From UBA4416 sp964541155 (GTDB lineage Bacteria > Bacteroidota > Bacteroidia > B-17B0 > Aurantibacillaceae), in the NCBI GenBank assembly GCA_964541155.1, contig CAZIPC010000001.1, positions 124,001-188,000 of the forward strand: DNA of 64,000 nucleotides, given 5' to 3'. The translations under genes were made by a program, and so were the position numbers. The notes under the pieces are model-generated. The model worked only from the letters and a program-made list of their open reading frames with translations. It was not told the DNA's origin and searched no databases. Within the stretch, counting starts at the first letter, position 1. Every line of letters starts with the position of its first letter. This document shows positions 1 to 7,891 of this stretch, piece after piece.

Positions 1-277
1 TGCAAACTCGTCCAATAGTAACAACAGGGTCTGGAACTGCTATTACCCAATTAGGTACAATATCTTTAGTTGCTTCTAAAAATTTAGCAGCAATTTGATT
101 TAAAACTTGTCCTTTAAAAGGAATCCCTTTTGGTAAAACTACGTCAAATGCGCTAATTCGATCGCTTGCAACCATTACTAAATACTCATCATTGATGTTG
201 TATACATCACGAACTTTTCCTTTATAAAAACTTTTTTGTTTAGGGAAATTAAATTGGGTGCTGGTAAGTGCTGACAT
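1..277 (-). CDS. purC: Phosphoribosylaminoimidazole-succinocarboxamide synthase, N-terminal part (runs off the window)
   Basis: SAICAR synthase joins aspartate to carboxyaminoimidazole ribotide in cytosolic purine synthesis. Only the first 92 residues are inside the window; the gene continues past base 1. The visible part carries the family's YKGKVRDVY element near residue 18, the ASDRISAFD motif and a PDPVVTIGR stretch. These match the longer SAICAR synthases rather than the short PurC form. The ATG is at 277. A TAtaTTTG box at 297-304 lies 19 bases upstream, so the gene probably has its own promoter, separate from the glycosyltransferase gene behind it. The identification is firm; the C-terminal half cannot be judged. 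Confidence 0.93.
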   Translation of the reverse strand, partial: MSALTSTQFNFPKQKSFYKGKVRDVYNINDEYLVMVASDRISAFDVVLPKGIPFKGQVLNQIAAKFLEATKDIVPNWVIAVPDPVVTIGRVC

Positions 278-296
278 TTTATTGATTTTAAGAAAA

Positions 297-304
297 CAAA
301 TATA
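297..304 (-). promoter_or_regulatory. -7 promoter element of purC (TAtaTTTG)
   Basis: Read on the minus strand this is an exact TAnnTTTG, the Bacteroidota -7 consensus, 19 bases before the purC ATG. No TTG -33 element is visible at the usual spacing. Confidence 0.5.
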
Positions 305-353
305 TTAAAACTATTAAAAAGAGTGGTTGAGTTTTAATAACTGGTTAATTTTG

Positions 354-1493
354 TTACTTATTTTTTTGTATAAGATTAATGGTTTCAACGGAAATGATAT
401 CCCAATTAAACTTAGTGTTCATTAACTGTAATGAATGTTCTTTTTTAGATATTAAATTAGGGTCATTTATCGCTTTTTTAATGGCATTTTTAATTTCTAA
501 GATGTTATTAGGTTCAATTAACCAGCCATTTTTAGAACTTACTATAGCAGAAATTGCTCCTACATTGGTTGCTATAATGGCTAATCCACAAGCCATAGCT
601 TCTAAAATAACATTTGGAAATCCTTCGCTCCAACTAGCACAAATTAGTACATCATTTTCAGAGAGGATGTGTTTTATTTTTGTAAAATCCCTTATTTCAC
701 CATGGTATGTAATAAAATCATGATTAATTCTCATGGTTGATGGTATTGGTCCTATAAAATCAAAATGAAATTGCTGATTTTCGAGAATTAATTGTTTAAT
801 AACTTCATTTAGTTCTTCAATTCCTTTTCGTCTTTCGGCTCTTCCTACGTATATAAATTTTTTATTTTTTTGAGGGTTGTTAATAGATAGATTAATGTGT
901 TCTAATTCTATACCTGATGGTATTTCAATAATTTTAGAAGAATTAACACCAATAGATTGAATGATAGTGGTAATATTTCCTCCATAAGAAAACACATTAT
1001 CTGCTTGTTTGTTCAGTTTTTTTACAAATGGTCTTAAAATTAATTGATCTAATTTAGTTTTAATATTAGGGGCTAATTGAAACATTTCATAACCATGAAA
1101 ATTAACACCTATTTTGCAACAAGTAACATTTCCTTTTGTTTTTTCTGAAAGCAGTTTCCATCCACTAAATCCTTTTGTGTATATAAAATCATAGGTATTT
1201 AATTTGTGTTTTATAGAGTTAAATACTAAACAAGAGTATTTATAAGAATTATAAATATAATGTCCTGGAAATTGGATTGAATTAGGAAAATTTAAAATAA
1301 TTGGATGAATAAATTTTTTTTCTTCTTCTGTAAAAAACTCTAATAAATTTATATTGTAATTAGAATTATTGTAATGAAATAAATCAACATGTATTTTATT
1401 TTTTGCAAAATATTTAGTTAAATAAAACGAATGTTTTTGCATACCACCTAAAACATAAGGCCAAATTCCGTCAGTTATTAGGGCTATATGCAT
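354..1493 (-). CDS. Glycosyltransferase family 4 (GT-B fold)
   Basis: A 379-residue cytosolic or membrane-peripheral glycosyltransferase that probably adds a sugar from a nucleotide-sugar donor during cell-surface glycan synthesis. The N-terminus has the glycine-rich GT-B entry (LITDGIWPYVLGGMQKH, about residues 5-21). The C-terminal donor domain has IYVGRAERRKG (214-224) and the retaining-GT4 E-x7-E pair in SEGFPNVILEAMACG, with glutamates 290 and 298. No signal peptide or membrane segment is seen. The ATG at 1493 lies 14 bases after the stop of the DUF4270 gene, so the two are probably cotranscribed. The acceptor and donor cannot be told from sequence, and no other glycan genes adjoin it. 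Confidence 0.85.
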   Translation of the reverse strand: MHIALITDGIWPYVLGGMQKHSFYLTKYFAKNKIHVDLFHYNNSNYNINLLEFFTEEEKKFIHPIILNFPNSIQFPGHYIYNSYKYSCLVFNSIKHKLNTYDFIYTKGFSGWKLLSEKTKGNVTCCKIGVNFHGYEMFQLAPNIKTKLDQLILRPFVKKLNKQADNVFSYGGNITTIIQSIGVNSSKIIEIPSGIELEHINLSINNPQKNKKFIYVGRAERRKGIEELNEVIKQLILENQQFHFDFIGPIPSTMRINHDFITYHGEIRDFTKIKHILSENDVLICASWSEGFPNVILEAMACGLAIIATNVGAISAIVSSKNGWLIEPNNILEIKNAIKKAINDPNLISKKEHSLQLMNTKFNWDIISVETINLIQKNK

Positions 1494-1507
1494 CCTTTTA
1501 CAAAAAA

Positions 1508-2875
1508 CTATTTATCAAATGGATATTTGATATATGTTACTTTAAAAATAGGCTTATAGTTAATGTTGGTTTTCCCGCCTATAATTACTCGTTCTAATCT
1601 GTTATCTCTTCTTACAACATACGATTTATTTGGTGATGCATTAACCAGATAAAAACTATAATTTGTAACTGAATTATTAAGTATTTTTTGAACCTGTCGA
1701 GCAATATTAAAAACATACTGTTTATTAGTTGCATCATAATTTCCACCATATTTTACAAAGTCGGTAGTTTCTAATTGATCATATACTAATTCTTCCTCAC
1801 CATTAGCATTGCAAGCAATAAGTGCTAAATTTAAAGGATAGGTATAATTTGCATTATAAGGACTAATAGTTTCATCAACTTTAATAATTAATTCAGCTCT
1901 GCTAATAGATACTTTTTGAGAGTCGGCAAAGTTTTTTAAATAAGGTAAGAAAACACGAGCACGTGTTCCTCCAAAACAGTTTAAATAAACATTTGAGTTT
2001 CCTTTCAATGTATCTGATGTGCCATGGCCATTTAGTTGAGAATATAAATTTGAATTTGCTCCTAATGTATAGTTATGTTTAAAAGAGTTAAATCTAACTG
2101 CATCCACACCTCTAAATGAAAATAAAAATGATTGACCTTTAGAGCTTGAAGAACGACCATCATGATAATAAAAATTAACTCCCGAAATATTATCATCTAA
2201 ATCAAAACGTCGTATTGCGCCACTACCTGGTGCTCCAAGGTTTGAGTTTGCAGTAGTAATATAAAATCCTTTATATGCGTTTTGAAAAGCGGTATTATTG
2301 GTTAAATTTGAGTTGGTTTGTAAAATATATTGCGCTAAATTATTGTCTAGTGGTAATATTAAACATACATAACCGTTTCTGATTTTTAAATTTCCAGTAT
2401 AGCTACTAACTTTAGTTGCCGATCTTGAAATTGTATTATTAGAATAATAGCTAGTTCCATAAACTAATTTATCATTCAGTAAATAGGCATCATATGTTAA
2501 AACAGAAGACGTATCTCCTAATTTTTGTCCTAAAAATCTAATTATAATTTCTGCTGAATCTATTATAGGATTAGTACCAAATGAAACATTCGTTAAATTA
2601 TTAGAAATTGAAAAATTTGTATAAATACTAGCATCTGTTCTTCCAAAAATAGGGTCTTGGTTAGAACCTAAATATTTATATTGGTCATTATATGACCTTA
2701 CAGAGTCAATTTTTTGAGTATACATAAAAACAGTAGATGTGTCGGTTATAGTAACACCTACTAAATCATTTTCTGGTTGTATATCTAACCCTAACACGCT
2801 ATCCTTATTTTCTTTTTTGCAAGAATATATTAGTAAGGAAAGTAAAAAAACGATTATTATATTAGGTTTATTCAT
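1508..2875 (-). CDS. DUF4270 family outer-membrane lipoprotein
   Basis: A 455-residue lipoprotein of the Bacteroidota family DUF4270, function unknown. The start chosen is the ATG at 2875, because it puts a proper lipoprotein signal (LLSLLIYSCKKE, Cys about residue 19) at the N-terminus. An upstream in-frame ATG at 2905 falls in the loop of a terminator hairpin and is unlikely. The mature protein is rich in Asn, Ser, Thr and Tyr, as expected for a beta-rich surface protein. Family members commonly sit beside the short glycogen-synthase-like gene and panC, as here. The stop is TAG. The start lies only about 8 bases from the upstream gene's terminator, and no promoter box is visible between them, so expression may depend on read-through. 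Confidence 0.8.
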   Translation of the reverse strand: MNKPNIIIVFLLSLLIYSCKKENKDSVLGLDIQPENDLVGVTITDTSTVFMYTQKIDSVRSYNDQYKYLGSNQDPIFGRTDASIYTNFSISNNLTNVSFGTNPIIDSAEIIIRFLGQKLGDTSSVLTYDAYLLNDKLVYGTSYYSNNTISRSATKVSSYTGNLKIRNGYVCLILPLDNNLAQYILQTNSNLTNNTAFQNAYKGFYITTANSNLGAPGSGAIRRFDLDDNISGVNFYYHDGRSSSSKGQSFLFSFRGVDAVRFNSFKHNYTLGANSNLYSQLNGHGTSDTLKGNSNVYLNCFGGTRARVFLPYLKNFADSQKVSISRAELIIKVDETISPYNANYTYPLNLALIACNANGEEELVYDQLETTDFVKYGGNYDATNKQYVFNIARQVQKILNNSVTNYSFYLVNASPNKSYVVRRDNRLERVIIGGKTNINYKPIFKVTYIKYPFDK

Positions 2876-2882
2876 ATTGGTA

Positions 2883-2922
2883 ATTAAAAACGCATAATTA
2901 ATCAAAATTATGCGTTTTTAAT
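2883..2922 (-). terminator. Intrinsic terminator after the glycogen-synthase-like gene
   Basis: A perfect 17-bp inverted repeat (2883-2899 with 2906-2922), six-base loop, core ACGCATAATT and a T-rich 3' arm on the minus strand. It lies 20 bases after the stop of the upstream gene and ends 7 bases before the DUF4270 start, so it may work as an attenuator. Confidence 0.8.
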
Positions 2923-2942
2923 AGTTAAAAGTATATAATTTA

Positions 2943-3773
2943 TTAATCTGCTAAAATATTACTATCTTCTAATACTAAATCATAGAATTCATTATATGCA
3001 TCGGCATATTCTGCTTCTCCTTTATATTCTAAAATCGGTTTTCCTGATTTTTTAGCGTATTTTATTAATTCTTCATTAATTTTTTCGCTTCCAAAAGATA
3101 TTCCATCAGAAAAATCAATTGCTAATTTCATTAAGTTTACATAAGAGGCATCTTCTAAATGTTTTAACTCCTTCTTAGTAACACCATCAATAATAGCTTT
3201 ATCAATTATTTTTTTATGTAATGATTTGGTATATTCTTCTTCGTAAATTGTAAAAATAATTTTAGTGTCATCAAATAAAGGGTCTTCAGCAAATGCTTTT
3301 TTAATGTACAATGGAATTAAACCAGTAAACCATCCATGACAATGAATAACATCTGGAGCCCAACCTAATTTTTTAACAGTTTCAATCACTCCTCTATTAA
3401 AAAAGATAGATCTTTCATCATTATCATCAAAATATTTACCAGTTGCTTTATCTGTTAAAATGGCTTTTCTATTAAAGTAATCATCATTGTCAATAAAATA
3501 AACCTGCATGCGTGCAGTTGGAATTGATGCTACTTTAATAATTAAAGGATGGTCTGCATTGTTAATTACAATATTCATACCAGACAAACGAATAACCTCG
3601 TGTAATTGATGCCTTCTTTCGTTTATATTGCCATATTTTGGCATAAAAGTTCTTATTTCTTTCCCTTTTTCTTGAATTGCTTGAGGTAATCTTCTTGCAA
3701 TTTTTCCAATATGGGTTTCATCTAAGTAAGGGGTAATCTCTTGTGATACAAAAAGAACTCTGGCTTTTCTCAT
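2943..3773 (-). CDS. Short glycogen/starch synthase-like protein (GT5 N-terminal domain only)
   Basis: A 276-residue protein matching the N-terminal Rossmann domain of bacterial glycogen synthase, which normally uses ADP-glucose and has about 480 residues. It keeps the family opening (ARVLFVSQEITPY) and the DVIHCHGWFTGLIPLY block near residues 141-156. The donor-binding K-x-G-G-L motif is replaced by ETHIGKIARRL (19-29), and the whole C-terminal GT-B domain is absent, with no frameshift visible downstream. Such half-length forms beside panC are known to me from other Bacteroidota, so this is probably a stable family and not a pseudogene. Catalysis alone is doubtful. It is divergent from panC across a 114-base promoter region. 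Confidence 0.75.
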   Translation of the reverse strand: MRKARVLFVSQEITPYLDETHIGKIARRLPQAIQEKGKEIRTFMPKYGNINERRHQLHEVIRLSGMNIVINNADHPLIIKVASIPTARMQVYFIDNDDYFNRKAILTDKATGKYFDDNDERSIFFNRGVIETVKKLGWAPDVIHCHGWFTGLIPLYIKKAFAEDPLFDDTKIIFTIYEEEYTKSLHKKIIDKAIIDGVTKKELKHLEDASYVNLMKLAIDFSDGISFGSEKINEELIKYAKKSGKPILEYKGEAEYADAYNEFYDLVLEDSNILAD

Positions 3774-3809
3774 AAAATTGAATTAGGTAGTGGTTGTTTT
3801 TACACAATA

Positions 3810-3840
3810 CAAAAGTAATAAAAAAAAAGCCATATATCAA
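3810..3840 (-). promoter_or_regulatory. Promoter of the glycogen-synthase-like gene (TTG-N20-TActTTTG)
   Basis: On the minus strand a TTG (3838-3840) and an exact TAnnTTTG (3810-3817) are 20 bases apart, fitting the Bacteroidota -33/-7 pattern. The -7 box is 36 bases before the ATG at 3773. Confidence 0.6.
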
Positions 3841-3849
3841 AGTATTATT

Positions 3850-3857
3850 TAGCTTTG
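3850..3857 (+). promoter_or_regulatory. -7 promoter element of panC (TAgcTTTG)
   Basis: An exact TAnnTTTG lies 30 bases before the panC ATG. It sits just beyond the divergent promoter's -33 element, so the two promoters nearly abut and could share a regulator. Confidence 0.5.
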
Positions 3858-3887
3858 AAAACTATTATTTAAATAAAAAGGGCTAAA

Positions 3888-4730
3888 ATGCTTGTAATAA
3901 ACAAAATAACCGAATTAAAAGCTATTATTGCTGATAAAAAAACAAGTGGTCTATCTATAGGATTTGTACCAACTATGGGGGCTTTACATAAAGGTCATAT
4001 TTCTTTAATTGATTATGCAAATGCACAAACGGATATCACCGTGTGCAGTATTTTTGTTAATCCTACTCAATTTAATAATCCATCTGATTTAACGCATTAC
4101 CCCAGAACACCTGAGGCAGATATAAAATTATTAGAAGAGTCGGGCTGTGATATTTTATATATGCCAGAAGTAAATGATGTATATCCCGAAAATGATACAA
4201 GAAAGTTTGATTTTGGATATATTGACACGGTTTTAGAAGCGGAACATCGTCCAGGACATTTTAATGGAGTAGGGCAGGTTGTAAGTATTTTATTTGATGG
4301 AATAAAGCCCGATAAAGCCTTTTTTGGAAGCAAAGATTATCAGCAAGTAATGGTTGTAAGAAGCTTAGTAAAACAGTTAAAGCTAGATATCAAGATTATT
4401 GCTTGCCCAATTTTAAGGGAACAAGATGGTTTAGCTATGAGCTCTAGAAATATTCGATTAAGTAAGCAGGAGAGAGAAATTGCAGCATTTATTCCTGTTT
4501 GGATGAAAGAGGCCTTAAAGATTATAAAGCAAAAAGGTATAGCAGAGGCAAAATTATTTATTGAAAATAAAGTTTCGGAAATAGAAATTATGAAACTTGA
4601 TTACTACGCTGTTTGTGATGCAGAGACTTTAGAGCCTATTACTGATTATATAACAACTAAAAAAACGGTTTCATTAATAGCTTTATTTGTTGGTAACATT
4701 CGATTAATAGATAATTGGATGGTAGAATAA
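3888..4730 (+). CDS. panC: Pantothenate synthetase
   Basis: Joins pantoate and beta-alanine with ATP to make pantothenate for coenzyme A. The 280 residues are the family's normal length. Visible signatures are the ATP-binding PTMGALHKGHISL (the HxGH-type motif, about residues 28-40), VNPTQFN (about 58-64), the HRPGHFNGV block and FGSKDYQQ (about 146-153), and the AMSSRN loop. The start ATG at 3888 follows a TAgcTTTG box. It is followed after 56 bases by glyS, which has its own box. No panD lies beside it. A second coenzyme A gene, coaBC, is at 50.4-51.6 kb. Identification is secure. Confidence 0.96.
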   Translation: MLVINKITELKAIIADKKTSGLSIGFVPTMGALHKGHISLIDYANAQTDITVCSIFVNPTQFNNPSDLTHYPRTPEADIKLLEESGCDILYMPEVNDVYPENDTRKFDFGYIDTVLEAEHRPGHFNGVGQVVSILFDGIKPDKAFFGSKDYQQVMVVRSLVKQLKLDIKIIACPILREQDGLAMSSRNIRLSKQEREIAAFIPVWMKEALKIIKQKGIAEAKLFIENKVSEIEIMKLDYYAVCDAETLEPITDYITTKKTVSLIALFVGNIRLIDNWMVE

Positions 4731-4746
4731 ATATCAGTTAAAATAT

Positions 4747-4754
4747 TAAATTTG
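4747..4754 (+). promoter_or_regulatory. -7 promoter element of glyS (TAaaTTTG)
   Basis: An exact TAnnTTTG 32 bases before the glyS ATG, in the 56-base panC-glyS gap. No clear -33 TTG is seen. Confidence 0.45.
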
Positions 4755-4786
4755 AAACTTTTTACATTTTAAACTTTTCTGAATCT

Positions 4787-6331
4787 ATGTCAACTATTAA
4801 ACCTGAAGATTTTTTTAAAACTATTATTTCTCATTGTAAAGAATACGGCTTTATATTTCAGAGTAGTGAAATATACGATGGATTAAGTGCTGTATACGAT
4901 TACGGTCAAATGGGAGCTGAATTAAAGAAAAATATTAGAGATTACTGGTGGAAAGCAATGGTTCAAATACATGAAAATATTGTAGGTATTGATGCTGCTA
5001 TTTTTATGCATCCAACTACATGGAAGGCAAGTGGCCATGTTGATGCATTTAACGATCCTTTAATTGATAATAAAGACAGTAAAAAACGTTATAGGGCAGA
5101 TGTATTAATTGAAGAACATGTAGCTAAACTTGAAGAAAAAATAAATAAAGAGGTTGAAAAGGCCGCTAAGCGTTTTGAGAATTTTGATGCAGAAATGTTT
5201 AAAACAACTAACGCTCGAGTAAAGGAATATCAAGATAAAATAGATACTATAAATACTCGTTTTAAAACAGCGTTGAACGAAAATAACCTAGATGAAGTTA
5301 AACAAATTATTATTGATTTAGAAATTGTTTGCCCAATTAGTGGAACTAAAAATTGGACAGATGTTCGTCAGTTTAATTTAATGTTTAATACATCAATGGG
5401 TGCTGTAACAGATGATTCTAATATTATTTATTTGCGTCCAGAAACGGCACAAGGTATTTTTGTGAATTATTTAAATGTTCAAAAAACAGGTAGAATGAAA
5501 ATTCCATTTGGAATTGCACAAACTGGTAAAGCTTTTCGTAACGAAATTGTAGCTCGACAGTTTATATTTCGTATGCGTGAATTTGAACAAATGGAAATGC
5601 AATTTTTTGTAAAGCCAGGTACTGAAATGCAATGGTATGAATATTGGAAAAAAGCCCGTTTAAATTGGCATTTATCGTTAGGATTAGGATCTGAAAAATA
5701 CAGATTTCATGATCATTTGAAATTAGCCCATTATGCTAATGCTGCTTGCGATATTGAACATCAATTTCCATTTGGTTTTAAAGAATTAGAAGGGATACAT
5801 TCTAGAACTGATTTTGATTTAAAGCAACATGAGCAATTTAGTGGAAAGAAATTACAATATTTTGATTCTGAATTAAATCAATCATATGTGCCTTATGTTG
5901 TTGAAACATCAGTGGGGTTAGATCGTTTGTTTTTATCAGTTTTAGCTTCGGCATTAAAAGAAGAAACATTAGAAGGAGGAGATTCTCGAACAGTTTTAAA
6001 TTTACCTCCTGCTTTAGCTCCTTATAAAGCGGCTATTTTCCCATTAGTTAAAAAAGATGGATTGCCTGAGTTGGCTGAAAGTATAATGAAAGAGTTAAAG
6101 TTTGATTTTATGTTAGCTTACGATGAAAAAGATACAGTAGGAAAACGTTATAGAAGACAAGATGCTATAGGAACTCCATTTTGTATTACTGTAGATCATC
6201 AAAGTTTAGAGGATAAAACAGTTACTATTCGTCATAGAGATACAATGAAACAAGATAGGGTAGCTATTAAGGATTTGCATTCGATTTTAACAGAAAAAAC
6301 GAGTTTACAAAGCTTATTAAAGTCATTATAA
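4787..6331 (+). CDS. glyS: Glycyl-tRNA synthetase, single-chain dimeric type
   Basis: Charges tRNA-Gly with glycine. At 514 residues it is the alpha2 form (as in Gram-positives, Bacteroidota and eukaryotes), not the alpha2beta2 GlyQ/GlyS form. It begins with the typical SHCKEYGFIFQSSEIYDG and YDYGQMGAELKKNI elements. Class II motif 2 is seen as AFRNEIVARQFIFRMREFEQME, split around residues 245-266, and the active-site stretch YVVETSVGLDR lies near residue 370. The C-terminal anticodon-binding domain is complete. Downstream is a long shared terminator with the convergent thioesterase gene. Identification is secure. Confidence 0.96.
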   Translation: MSTIKPEDFFKTIISHCKEYGFIFQSSEIYDGLSAVYDYGQMGAELKKNIRDYWWKAMVQIHENIVGIDAAIFMHPTTWKASGHVDAFNDPLIDNKDSKKRYRADVLIEEHVAKLEEKINKEVEKAAKRFENFDAEMFKTTNARVKEYQDKIDTINTRFKTALNENNLDEVKQIIIDLEIVCPISGTKNWTDVRQFNLMFNTSMGAVTDDSNIIYLRPETAQGIFVNYLNVQKTGRMKIPFGIAQTGKAFRNEIVARQFIFRMREFEQMEMQFFVKPGTEMQWYEYWKKARLNWHLSLGLGSEKYRFHDHLKLAHYANAACDIEHQFPFGFKELEGIHSRTDFDLKQHEQFSGKKLQYFDSELNQSYVPYVVETSVGLDRLFLSVLASALKEETLEGGDSRTVLNLPPALAPYKAAIFPLVKKDGLPELAESIMKELKFDFMLAYDEKDTVGKRYRRQDAIGTPFCITVDHQSLEDKTVTIRHRDTMKQDRVAIKDLHSILTEKTSLQSLLKSL

Positions 6332-6343
6332 TTACCTATTTAT

Positions 6344-6396
6344 TCAACTATAAAAAAAACGCTTCTGTTTACAAGAAGCGTTTTTTTTATAGTTGA
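6344..6396. terminator. Bidirectional terminator between glyS and the thioesterase gene
   Basis: A perfect 23-bp inverted repeat (6344-6366 with 6374-6396) around a 7-base loop. The core is CGCTTCT/AGAAGCG, flanked by runs of eight A and eight T, so it ends transcripts from either side. Its right arm overlaps the last codons and stop of the convergent gene. Confidence 0.9.
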
Positions 6397-6815
6397 AATC
6401 CTGCTTTTTCTGCTGGATAAGCATTAAAGGTTCCAATAGCTTTAGCTATCACAATATTGTTTCTTGAAGTGCAAATAATATCTCCACTGGTAATAATTAA
6501 TCTATTACCTTTTTGTTCTATTTTTCCAACACCTTTTATAGTATCACCTAATAAGGCAGGGGATAAAAAATTAATTTTAAACTCAACTGTAGATACGACT
6601 TTATTATCAGTTGATGTTACAGATAAAGCAGTTACTCCTAATAACCCATCCATTAAAGCAGAAATAACGCCACCATGAGCGGCTGATGGAGTAGCTAAAT
6701 GTTTTTTGGTAATTGTAATATAATAATGAACTAATCCTGGTTCAATAATTTCAAACTTCATTCCAAGATTTTCCCCAAAATGATTATGAGCAATATATTG
6801 TTCTATTAAATTCAT
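6387..6815 (-). CDS. PaaI-family acyl-CoA thioesterase (hotdog fold)
   Basis: A 142-residue cytosolic thioesterase that probably hydrolyses an acyl- or aryl-CoA. The hotdog signature is HGGVISALMDGLLG (about residues 47-60), with the His-Gly-Gly turn before the long helix. It is followed by the strand KINFLSPALLGDTIKGVGKI typical of PaaI/YbgC-like enzymes. Length is normal. The ATG is 2 bases after the stop of the VIT-family gene, so they form one transcript. The substrate is unknown; the pairing with a metal transporter does not suggest one. Confidence 0.85.
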   Translation of the reverse strand: MNLIEQYIAHNHFGENLGMKFEIIEPGLVHYYITITKKHLATPSAAHGGVISALMDGLLGVTALSVTSTDNKVVSTVEFKINFLSPALLGDTIKGVGKIEQKGNRLIITSGDIICTSRNNIVIAKAIGTFNAYPAEKAGFQL

Positions 6816-6817
6816 TT

Positions 6818-7504
6818 TTATGAAATTAATTTAGCAATACCAAATGCAGCTCCGGCAGCTAGTAAGCCTATTAATGTTACCCTTAATGCTCCAAAAATAG
6901 GACTTTGTCCTGTTATTTTGCTTTTAAAATATCCAAAAATAAATAAACACATTGTTGTAATAACCGTAGAAAGAATTAATCCGTTTATTGGCGAATTAGT
7001 TAAAAAATATGCAGTTAATGGAAGTAAGCCACCAATTATATAGGAAGTTCCAATGGTAAGAGCGCTATGAGTTGCTCTATTTGGATGAGGCTTTTCTAGC
7101 CCTAATTCAAATTTCATCATAAAATCAACCCATTTATCTTTATCTTTAGCTAGTTCTCTGGCTATTAATTCTTGGTGTTCATCGCTTAACCCATATTCTG
7201 CAAAAACTTCTTTTACTTCATGAATTTCTTTTTCTGGAATTCGTTCTACTTCATCATATTCTTTTTGTAATTCACTTTGATAATGGTCTAATTCTGTTTT
7301 ACCAGCCAAATAACCGCCTAATCCCATGGCAATACTGCCAGCTACAATTTCGGCAATTCCTGCAGTAATAACAATATCATTGTTGCTAACAGCCCCACTT
7401 AAACCAGCAGCTAAAGCAAAGGGTACCGTTAATCCATCACTCATTCCAATAACAATATCTGTTATAAATTCTGAACTTTTTAAATGTGTTTCTTGATGAT
7501 GCAT
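6818..7504 (-). CDS. VIT1/CCC1-family Fe2+/Mn2+ transporter
   Basis: A 228-residue membrane protein of the vacuolar iron transporter family, which exports or sequesters Fe2+ or Mn2+ by proton exchange. It begins with the family's VIGMSDGLTVPFALAAGLSG (about residues 18-37, transmembrane helix 1). It continues with GIAEIVAGSIAMGLGGYLA (helix 2), an acidic cytoplasmic stretch of about residues 68-125 rich in Glu (the metal-binding domain in this family), and three C-terminal helices. It heads a two-gene unit with the thioesterase. No Fur-like operator was recognised in the 75-base gap to the divergent lipoprotein gene. Confidence 0.87.
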   Translation of the reverse strand: MHHQETHLKSSEFITDIVIGMSDGLTVPFALAAGLSGAVSNNDIVITAGIAEIVAGSIAMGLGGYLAGKTELDHYQSELQKEYDEVERIPEKEIHEVKEVFAEYGLSDEHQELIARELAKDKDKWVDFMMKFELGLEKPHPNRATHSALTIGTSYIIGGLLPLTAYFLTNSPINGLILSTVITTMCLFIFGYFKSKITGQSPIFGALRVTLIGLLAAGAAFGIAKLIS

Positions 7505-7579
7505 ATAAATAGAGTTAATTTTTATTTAAAGATAAGATATTGGAAACAAAATTCATACATTTATGTAAATATACCTTTT

Positions 7580-7891
7580 ATGAGTAAATTATTTATTTTA
7601 TCCACAGTTTTTGTATTTCTTTTTTCTAATTGTAAAAAAAATAATACTTCTGCAAGTTATACGCCAAGTTGTAGTGGAACACAATCGTATTCTATTAATG
7701 TTGCTCCTTTAATTCAGAATTATTGTGTTAGTTGTCATAGTAATTACGCATCATTTAACCAAGTTAAATTGTCTTCAGCATCAATAAGAAATTCAATTGT
7801 TAGCGGAAGTATGCCAAGAGGTGCATTACTAACTACTGATCAAAAAAATTCTATAGTTTGTTGGATTGATGCAGGAGCATTAAATAATTAA
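7580..7891 (+). CDS. Small lipoprotein with a mono-haem cytochrome c motif
   Basis: A 103-residue predicted lipoprotein. The start is the ATG at 7580, since it gives a clean lipoprotein signal (VFVFLFSNCKKN, Cys about residue 16); the open frame upstream has no signal. The mature part has one haem c attachment motif, CVSCH, about residues 53-57. A possible distal methionine lies in SGSMPRGALL near residue 81. This layout (SINVAPLIQNYC...CWIDAGA) is that of small c-type domains found in Bacteroidota electron-transfer or sensing lipoproteins. The partner is unknown. It ends 1 base from the convergent efflux adaptor gene. Confidence 0.7.
   Translation: MSKLFILSTVFVFLFSNCKKNNTSASYTPSCSGTQSYSINVAPLIQNYCVSCHSNYASFNQVKLSSASIRNSIVSGSMPRGALLTTDQKNSIVCWIDAGALNN

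Noticed and set aside
379..723. Open frame of 114 codons opposite the glycosyltransferase gene
   Set aside because: It lies wholly antisense to a clear GT4 gene and has no family resemblance.
2876..2905. Alternative longer start (ATG at 2905) for the DUF4270 lipoprotein
   Set aside because: It lies in the loop of a terminator hairpin and moves the lipobox away from the N-terminus.
2943..3773. Treating the short glycogen-synthase-like gene as a pseudogene
   Set aside because: The frame is intact, has its own promoter and terminator, and no remains of the missing domain lie downstream.
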